Assembly (NCBI GenBank): GCA_021464245.1
Contig: JADCRB010000040.1
Span: 3,564,273 to 3,628,272, forward strand
Direction: 5' to 3'
From: Carallia brachiata
Taxonomy: Eukaryota; Streptophyta; Magnoliopsida; Malpighiales; Rhizophoraceae
DNA length: 64,000 nt
Part shown: positions 56,405 to 64,000 of the stretch, piece by piece
How positions within the stretch are numbered: the stretch's first letter is position 1
Layout of the letters: every line of letters starts with the position of its first letter
Translations under genes and position numbers: made by a program
The notes under the pieces: model-generated
What the model was told of the DNA's origin: nothing
The model's database searches: none
What the model saw: only the letters and a program-made list of their open reading frames with translations

Positions 56405-56580
56405 TTTTTATCTATAAAAGGGAATATAGGCACAGTAATCGATCGATTATTTTGTATAACTAGCTAATTAATATTTGTAACAAAAATGAACGTATTTTTT
56501 ATCGATTTTTTGTTACAAACATTAATTAGCTAGTTGCACAAACCAAGTGGTTGATTACTATACGTCTATTTCTCGTTTAC
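56405..56580. mobile_element. Foldback MITE (long hairpin)
   Basis: The inner arms AACTAGCTAATTAAT... (56458-56486) and the inverse (56507-56535) are 29 bases with one mismatch, around a 20-base loop. Outer sequence (AGTAATC...GATTACT) extends the pairing to about 60 bases per arm. No coding capacity. Confidence 0.65.
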
Positions 56581-59518
56581 GTAATAAGACTTTTTAATGT
56601 AAAATTCATTAATTAGCTTTAAGTCAGCACAGTGCCAATTTGATCAAATCACAGGCATGAAACCGCCAACTAAAGGTGGCTACTTCAATATTATATAGAT
56701 CAACATAATAGTATTAAAACAAAATAACTGGAATGTGAACTAATTAATTGTGTCATGCAAGTTGATCCAACTCTTCAACTAATAAATAATATAGTGTTAA
56801 CACAGTAATCTTTGATAAGACTACAGCTATTATTTAACTGTTCTTCCTAAATTTGACTGTGATATTTACTGAGATTTTCTCCTAATTTATTTTTGTCATG
56901 TGTAGCTTTTCTAGACTTATTCTCCAAGTTAGTTCCTCTTGTATTTATACGAGTATTGTGGTGAATGACATTCAAGCCTTGGAAAATAAATGATATTTCA
57001 TAATCTCTTTAATCTTTAGGTAGTTAGCCAGTTAGCCGAGAAATTTTGACCTCCCTAGGAAAAAAAAAGGGGTGGTTGAGCGCAGGCTCAAGTGGATGTT
57101 TAAATGGATATTATCCCCAGATAGGTCGAGGGCATATGGAAAAATGATCACATAATTGATAGCCAAAGTTTACATAATTATTATGTGGTTTTTCACCATA
57201 TTGGATGCATCGAGGCGGGAATGAGAATGACCGACTGGCTTTCCCATTCTATCTCGTAGATGAAATTTCGGTGTCAAATAATACTGGTGAATATTGCTTT
57301 TCCAATGCTGGACTTTGGTTAATCCTTGTCATGCTATAGTTGCTTGCAATAAAGCAAGTTGATGAGTGGGACATTTGGTTTGGAGATCTCTCTCAATGCG
57401 TTTTCCTCTGTTTGTCTCATTGATAAGTACTGCTTTTGTCGCCATGCATTGCATCTCCAAGTTTCGAGCAAAGCTTTGGAACTAATTTGCAGAGAAGAAC
57501 TCCGAGGGTTGGCCGACAGGCAGTTACGTAGCCAGGAAGTTCTAGCAGTAGAGGCGAAAATAAGAAAATTATGTGGCAAAAAAAAAAAAAAAGAGTTAGA
57601 CCAAATTGCAAATTTTAGCGGTGATAAACATAGAAAACAACGTAATGACCCCATCTTTTAATGTACTATCTTGCTCATATAGGTTCTTAATCAATTTATT
57701 TGATTTATCAAAAATAGATGTGTGTTAACATGCACGGTTTGGTGTTTGAATTAGCTGACTTTGTTTCTTGTTTTTTTTTTTTTGGGTTAATTAACTTCAA
57801 TTGGATTTCGCACTCGAGAAGACTCTAGTACCAATTAAACTGACTGAGTTGCATAAATAGTTTTTAGTTGATGTGGACAAATTTGGTTTGATGAAATAGA
57901 AACATTGAAAGAGTAAACCGTTGGAGATCTACATCCCAAAGGACCCAAACCAAAGTCAACGCTACTCAAGACCACGATAAATATTGATTGGACTAATTAT
58001 TTTATATTGTTTCTAGTATTTCGATTAAATAATTTTAAGAAAAGTTGCAGAGAAAATGCATATATATTCTGCAAAGAGTTATAAAACCATTCAAATAGAA
58101 AAATTTTACTTTCAAAGGGTTTGAGATACATAATGACTGTATATACTCGCCGGATCAAACTATCAATTCGAGTTACAACATTTTGAACTCGTAAACTAAG
58201 GAAGAAAGGTTCAAAAACGATTCAATGTTCATTTCCCTAACAGTACATTAGTTGTTTGGGCATGTTTACTATACTAATTTAAGTTTTTCATGCTGTTATT
58301 ACTCGGTCAGCCGGCTTGCCTAATTTCTTGAACAATTAATGTACGTATTAGTTTGGCGGCCTTAATAAGTCTTACATTGGTTATATTGACAACACGTGTT
58401 AATATCATATTTTGATTTCTGTTTTTTTTTTCCCTTGACTTTGCATCTCCCGGCAGAGCTGTAGACATTCTTTTTTTTTTATTCATTGATGCAGCCGCTA
58501 ATGTGGAACTCATTTGTAATGTTCCTCATTCGAAATGAGGGTAAATTTTACTATTTAATGCTCAGAGTGACGTGAAGAAGTTTGCTTAACTAGTGCAATG
58601 GCACGCCTAAACAAAGCAATTAAGGGATGTGCAAAAAATAAGACAATTTAAGAAATGGGTTTGGAGCGTGGACTTTGGACTGGTTCTTACTGATTGGAGT
58701 AATTTTCATTAATTTATTTTTTTATATGTACATATATGTACCTTAGACAGCCATTATATATGCTTGTCTAATTTTCTAGAGGCTTTGTTTGGAAAGAGAA
58801 AATAAAAAGAAAACTTTTCTCCCATGTCACTATAAGCTTGATCTTTAGTGAACTTACGTATTAGACTGAACTCCTTGTTCCGTGGTAAAATGCAATTTGA
58901 TGGCATATATGTTTGTAAGAACTTTCAGCGCATTTTCAACAAGAGTCCGGGTATTTTTTGACGTAGTTCAGCCACAAATGGTTAGCATGACGTCATTAAT
59001 AAAACAGATAGGATGTTCAACAACGTCGTTCAAAGTTTTGAACAATTATTATATATTTACTCAACATTATTATACATTTAATCAATCTTGTTGCATATTT
59101 AATCAATTGTAATGGAAAACTTACATTTTCATATAAAAAAAAGAAAAGAAAAAAAAGAAAATTGACATTATCTGTGACTTCATTGTCAAAGTAACTTTTG
59201 TCTACATACATTTTTCCTGACTTTCAACAAATATTGTGGAGATCGAAAGCTTTTGAAGGCCAGAGTAGGCACCTAACTAAGTTTACATATAATAATATCT
59301 TCGCAAGCAAAGAAATTTGCTCATTAGAAAAGAAAAGAAAAAAGCACATGATAGAGCTGTTATTTTTTGGCAAGAAATTTTAGAGAGCATAAATGAGACC
59401 ATACATAATATTTATATTTAGAATTTGTTATGTACAGTCACTTTTTTACATTCTCTTTTAAAATTCTTAATCAAACATCGACACATCATGATTTCTCAAT
59501 GACAAATTTGTAATATAT
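56581..59518. other. Intergenic DNA
   Basis: The frame 57359-57661 (+, 100 codons) includes SSKALELICREELRG... but has no recognised family; the base composition is slightly higher in GC there. Other frames are short. No RNA gene was identified. Confidence 0.45.
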
Positions 59519-60187
59519 TTAGGACCCGTTTACAGATGCTGTCAGTTTTTTGTTGCTGTTTTTTATTTTTTATTCTATTTCTTCTGTTTGCTGAATTTTT
59601 GTGTTTATTACTGTCAATTTCTGTTTTTTTTCAATAACAATAAAATTTTTTTCAATCAAAAAAATTTATTATAAAAGGGTATATGTTTGAAGAATTGTTA
59701 TTTTTATAAATTGTTAACAATAAGAGCAAGAGAAATCACATTTTGAGTCAAATTAAAATTAAAATAATATAAATATTATGCAAAAAGAATCATACTTTTA
59801 ATAACAATTACACATAATAAAGAGAATCTACTATGAAAAATAACATTCATACATCAAATATTACGTCGTTGCCATAAATCTCGTGCAATCCTATCTCGAA
59901 CACGACCCATTTGTTCCAGTTGCCTTCGACCAATATCAACTGTTTAATGGAATTCTGAAGTTGGGTCTTCATCAACATGTTCAACTTCAACATTCTCATC
60001 ATCATATTGTAAAAAAAGATCATCTAATTATCCATGCATTCTAATTAAAGTATGAATTACACAACAAGCAAAAACAATTTGCCTTTGCTTTTTAAATTGA
60101 TATGAAGACATCTGTGAAAGGATTGGAAATCTTGCTTTTAGCACTCAAAAGTATCTTTCAATCACGTTACATAGTGAGGAATGCGTG
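59519..60187 (-). mobile_element. PIF/Harbinger element remnant, truncated by a chromovirus
   Basis: TTA (59519-59521) followed by GGACCCGTTTACAGATGCTG is a PIF-type terminal repeat next to its trinucleotide target. The minus strand farther right encodes a Harbinger transposase end. The element stops exactly where an LTR starts (60188). Confidence 0.8.
59854..60183 (-). pseudogene. Harbinger (HARBI1-like) transposase, C-terminal fragment
   Basis: Starting at the broken end, the frame reads HSSLCNVIERYF, stop, VLKARFPILSQMSSY, FKKQRQIVFACCVIHTLIRMHG, stop, LDDLFLQYDDENVEVE and ends RVRDRIARDLWQRRNI, stop. The NVIERxFGVLKxRFPIL and ACCxxHN blocks belong to the DDE_4 nuclease of PIF/Harbinger transposases, including the region of the last acidic catalytic residue (the E in VIER). 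Three internal stops show it is dead. The upstream catalytic region is absent from the window. Confidence 0.85.
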
Positions 60188-60558
60188 TGATGTAGGACGA
60201 ATAGGAAGAACAACCTAAGTCAGGAATCCACCCGACAACTAATCACTCAGAAATCTACCCAAAAAGAAACGAGAATCCACTCGAGAGAAAATTTGTTGTA
60301 ATTAATATTCAATTGCATAAGTCTCGAAAATAATAAAGGTTCAAGCTCTATTTATAGAGCACAACAGATAAATCCTAAATAAAAATAAATAATTGCTAAC
60401 AGATAGTTACGGAAATAACTGAAAAATAAACACGTACTTAACACATCCTAAATAAGATAGAATCTAATAACTGAATAACAAATCCTATCCTACGTGGACC
60501 GAAACTTTCGAATTTCTTCCGGGAGAAGAAATCCCTATCAGCAACTGCAACTGCATCA
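60188..60558 (-). repeat. 3' LTR of chromovirus copy 2
   Basis: The plus strand starts TGATGTAGGACG and ends GCAACTGCATCA. The polypurine tract on the minus strand, CCGGAGGGGAA, abuts it. The core promoter is again palindromic around TATA: GCTCTATTTATAGAGC at 60345-60360. 60183-60187 (GCGTG) is the candidate left target repeat; the right one lies beyond the window. Confidence 0.88.
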
Positions 60559-61024
60559 TTCCCCTCCGGTTGAAAAGAACTCGACTCCGTCGAGAAGACG
60601 CCAAGTAAGCATCAAGCAACTCAGGATCCATCAATCGAAGATCATCCTTAGGAACCCAAGTAGCATCAGAGGCAGGACGACCTTTCCACTGAACAAGAAA
60701 ACGTCGAAATCCTCCATGAGAAGAAGCAACGTACTCATCATCCAGGATAGTCTCAATATCCTCGGCACGTGTAGCAAAAGTAGGCGCCTTTGGCACAGCT
60801 ATACCTGCAGAGAGACTAGAAGGCAGCGAAGGAGGCTCGAAAGTGCCTCGGTGAGGTGTCAAATCCTCCACATTGAAAATAGGACTAATATTCAAGTCAG
60901 CTGGTAAATCAAGTAAATATGCATTAGGTCCAAGTTTTTCAATGATGGAGTATGGGCCAATGGCTCGAGCTTGCAACTTTTTGGGCTTATTTTTAGGGAA
61001 TCGCTCAGGACGGATGCGAACCAT
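60485..61024 (-). pseudogene. Integrase C-terminus and chromodomain of copy 2
   Basis: The 179-codon frame begins at MVRIRPERFPKNKPKKL, passes the integrase C-terminal module (GPYSIIEKLGPNAYLLDL, NISPIFNVEDL) and ends in a chromodomain: EDIETILDDEYVAS, RRFLVQWKGRPASDATWV, DDLRLMDPELL. The W-K-G core and the following SDATWV helix start are intact. It is frame-shifted relative to the upstream integrase frame (overlap 60892-61024). Confidence 0.85.
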
Positions 61025-61951
61025 GACAAAATCACCACATGAAATTGTTTATCTCGACGATGTACATCAGCAGCAAGCTTATAATCAACATTACTTAAAG
61101 CAATCTTGCGCCTAATCTCAGCATGCAGGTTATGAATGTGTGTAGCAAAATTTTCAGCAGGCTCAGAAGAACGAAGATCAGGAGGAAGGGGAACGAGGTC
61201 AACAGGTGTGCGAGGGGTATAACCATGTACAATCTCAAATGGACTCTTACCAGTAGAACGGTTAACAGAATTATTGTAGGCAAACTCAGCTGTTGGTAAA
61301 ATCAAGTCCCAATTACCTTGTTTTTCACCCACTAGACACCTAAGTAAGTCTCCCAAACTTCGGTTAACTACCTCAGTTTGACCATCTGTTTGGGATGAAA
61401 TGCAGATGAAAATTTTAAACAAGTCCCAAACAATTTCCAAAGTGTTTTCCAAAAATAACTCACAAATTTAACATCTCTATCAGACACAATGGAAACAGGT
61501 AAACCGTGCAATCTAACAATTCTCTGAAAAATAATTTTGCAACATGAGATGCATCAGTGGACTTATTACATGGAATGAAATGAGCCATTTTAGAGAATCT
61601 ATCCACAACCACAAGGATGCAATCATTACCACGAACTGTCCTAGGCAAACCAAGCACAAAATCCATACTAACATCACGCCAAGGTGCATGTGGAACAGGA
61701 AGTGGTGTGTACAAACCAGTGTTATGCTTTTTAACCTTAGCAACTTGACAAGTGCGACACTGTGACACAATTCTAGACACATCTCTCTTCAAGGAAGGCC
61801 AGTAAAACCTATCCTCAACAAGTGCAATGGTCTTATCCCTTCCTAAATGACCAGCTAATCCACCAGCATGCATTTCCCAAACTAAAAAGTCACGGAGTGA
61901 TGTACGTGGAATGCACAACTTATTAGCTCTAAATAGAAATCCATCATGCAC
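60892..61951 (-). pseudogene. Integrase core of copy 2
   Basis: 61460-61951 holds the zinc-binding segment ([12 protein letters not shown]...CRTCQ) and the first catalytic aspartate block ([12 protein letters not shown]... [15 protein letters not shown]). 60892-61452 holds the later core with [18 protein letters not shown], the block containing the catalytic glutamate. The break at about 61455 lies between them. Confidence 0.85.
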
Positions 61952-62051
61952 AACAAAATCAACATAGTCCCTACATTGCCATCACAAACAGACTGAAATA
62001 TAAGACCAAAATCAGGACAAGTAGGGTACTCATCATGCAATCTCTCAAAAC

Positions 62052-62543
62052 CTACAACATGAGCATGCAACTCTTGAAGAACACACACAACCTACTCAGA
62101 GCATCAGCAGCTTTGTTTTCTATACCAGAACAATGTTTAAGCACAAAAGAATACTCATTAAGAAATTCAACCCATTTAGCATGCTTAGCATTTAATTTCT
62201 TCTGAGAATTCAAATAACGTAAAGCTTGATGGTCAGAAACAAACAAATCCTTAGGAAGCAAATAGTACCTCCAATGACGCAAAGATTGAACAACAGCATA
62301 AAACTCCTTATCATATGTAGAGTACCTTTGCTTCGCTTCATTGAGTTTTTCGCTGAAAAAAGCGATGGGGTGTCCTTCCTGACTCAGGACTCCTCCAATG
62401 CCAACTCCCGAAGCATCACAAGCAACTTCAAACACCTTATTGAAGTCGGGATGACTCAGAACGGGAGTTTCACTGATTTGCTTTTTGATCTTAAAAGCTA
62501 TGGAAGCTTTACTAGACCACTGAAATTCTCCTTTTTCAAGCAA
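62052..62543 (-). pseudogene. RNase H of copy 2
   Basis: 163-codon frame: [87 protein letters not shown]. These are the usual Ty3/gypsy RNase H blocks, including the catalytic aspartate of CDAS and the YDKE glutamate. Confidence 0.88.
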
Positions 62544-62642
62544 TCAGTAATAGGGGTCATAATGGTACTGAATCCCCTAATGAACCTCCGATAGAAGGAG
62601 GCTAAACCATGGAAGCTGCGAGTTTCAGTAAGAGACTTAGGC

Positions 62643-63503
62643 TCAGGCCACTCTCGAATGACCCAACCTTTCAGGATCCGCAGCTATACCACGAGCAGAA
62701 ACAATAAATCCTAAGAATAACACCTCAGACTGCAAGAATGTACACTTTTTAAGGTTAGCATACAGTTTAGCTTCTCTAAGAGTAAGGAAAACTAACCGCA
62801 AGTGATCTAAGTGTTCTTTCTCGGACTTACTGTAGATAAGGATGTCGTCAAAGTAGACCACTAGAAACCGATTTATGAATGGCTTCAGAACATGAGTCAT
62901 AACCTCATAAATGTACTAGGAGCATTTGATAACCCAAAAGGCATGACTAGCCACTCATATAATCCATCTGCGTCTTAAACGCAGTCTTCCACTCATCCCC
63001 AGGCCGAATGCGTATCTGATGATACCACTACGAAGGTCTATTTTAGAATACCAACTAGAACCAGCTAGCATATCCAACATATCCTCTAGCCTAGGAATGG
63101 AAATCGGTACTTGATGGTGATCTTGTTTAGCTCGACTATCAACACACATCCTCCATGACCCATCTTTCTTAGGGGTCAACAAAGCAGGAACAGCACAAGG
63201 ACTAAGGCTATGTCGTACAAAACCCTTAGACAACAATTCTTCTACTTGCCTATTTAACTCTTCACGTTCCTTTGGGTTCATCCTATAGTGTGGAAGATTA
63301 GGTAACTGTGAACCAGGAACTAAGTCAATGGCATGCTGTATGTCTCGCATGGGTGGGAGCTCCTTGGGAAGGTCATCAGGCATAATATCCACAAATTCCT
63401 TGAGTAATTTATCAAAAGCAGAAGGAAGAACAGCTCGAGGTGTGCTCGAATGTGGAATAACCTCTTTGGAAACAACAACTATCAAATAGTCATTACTCCC
63501 CAA
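62643..63503 (-). pseudogene. Reverse transcriptase of copy 2
   Basis: 62955-63503 holds [31 protein letters not shown] and [10 protein letters not shown], then shifts out of frame. 62643-62900 holds [11 protein letters not shown], the intact catalytic box. The frame break between 62900 and 62955 and another after DLRSG prevent a continuous polymerase. Confidence 0.85.
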
Positions 63504-63546
63504 CTCCCTTTCAAAGGCCTTATGATCTAAAATGTGAAGACCTTTA

Positions 63547-63996
63547 TTAGCAGAAACAGGGGGAAGAGATTTGGGTTTCGGCCTGTGTCCTTAACAGAGG
63601 GTTAGCTGGGTTCAGAATGATATTCTTGCCTTCATACTTGAAGACATAAGTATTCTCCCGACCATGATTGGTCACATTAAGGTCATAGAGCCAAGGACGA
63701 CCTAAGAGAATATGAGCCACATCCATGGGCAGAATATCACAATAAACCTTATCCTTATAATTACCTAACTGGATGGGCGCTAAATACCGCTCAGTGACTG
63801 GTAAGGTGGTTTTATTTACCCAAGCTACACGGAATGGTTGCGGATGTGGTTCTGCCTTAAGGTTTAATCGTGAAAGAGCAGATTTCGCAACAACATTCAT
63901 GGTACTCCCTCCATCAATAACCAACTTACAACTGCGATCTCCAGATCGAATGTAGGTGTGGAATATGCTTGTTCGTTTCCACGTATCATTGTCCAC
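63547..63996 (-). pseudogene. Protease region of copy 2 (partial)
   Basis: 149-codon frame with LVIDGGSTMNVVAKSAL (the active-site loop), VAWVNKTTLPVTE, AHILLGRPWLYDLNVTNHGRENTYVF. It is frame-shifted near 63547 from the RT frame. It is continuous to the window edge. Confidence 0.82.
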
Positions 63997-64000
63997 AACA

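Larger units (their letters stand above)
60188..64000 (-). mobile_element. Ty3/gypsy chromovirus, copy 2 (continues past the right edge)
   Basis: The order is 3' LTR, chromodomain, integrase, RNase H, RT, protease, then off the edge before gag. It is much better preserved than copy 1 but still has frameshifts near 61000, 61455, 61952-62050 and 62900-62955. It is inserted in a PIF/Harbinger transposase. Confidence 0.9.

Noticed and set aside
57359..57661. 100-codon frame considered as a gene
   Set aside because: No recognisable domain or splice context, and a poly-A run inside gives a lysine stretch. Not supported.

Overview
The window is nuclear DNA of a flowering plant, most likely a woody or large-genome dicot; the species cannot be named from sequence alone. 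The evidence is AT-rich intergenic DNA, GT-AG introns, plant-specific gene families (VQ-motif protein, plant O-fucosyltransferase family) and dense, nested plant transposons (Ty3/gypsy chromoviruses, hAT, PIF/Harbinger, LINE, foldback MITEs).

Host genes are few. (1) 283-454 (-) is the first coding exon of a signal-anchored membrane protein that runs off the left edge. (2) 12050-12845 (+) is a short spliced gene or gene fragment resembling the N-terminal region of plant transposon/Ulp1-associated proteins. (3) 25425-32398 (+) is a complete 11-exon O-fucosyltransferase-family gene (527 codons plus stop, all exon phases consistent) with a probable 5' UTR exon ending at 24587. (4) 52289-53011 (-) is an intact intronless VQ-motif gene of 240 residues.

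Most of the rest is mobile or repetitive DNA. 1707-2149 is a solo LTR. 3899 to about 9060 (-) is a decayed chromovirus whose chromodomain core is deleted. 10232-10750 is a tandem duplication. 13642-15155 is an array of a ~276-bp satellite. 16493-18061 and 32668-33953 are two oppositely oriented copies of one non-autonomous hAT family, and the second has a perfect 8-bp target duplication. 18715-22074 is a short LTR element with a perfect 5-bp target duplication that carries an intronless sequence resembling the cohesin cofactor PDS5 in place of gag-pol. 22433-23476 is a LINE-like insertion with a 14-bp target duplication and an A tail. A LINE reverse-transcriptase remnant lies in intron 2 of the O-fucosyltransferase gene. 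37790-38655 (-) is a LINE 3' remnant cut by a Tekay/Del-like chromovirus (38664 to about 46570, +) with a rearranged 3' LTR. 47241-48199 is a 476-bp tandem duplication built from ~46-bp subunits. 53873-54366 is a third hAT-type element. 59519-60187 is a PIF/Harbinger transposase remnant interrupted by a second chromovirus (60188 to the right edge, -) related to the first.

The observation most worth following is the PDS5-like sequence inside the LTR element. The nested insertions also give a relative order of events: PIF before chromovirus 2, LINE before the Tekay-like element, and hAT before segmental duplication and before MITE insertion.
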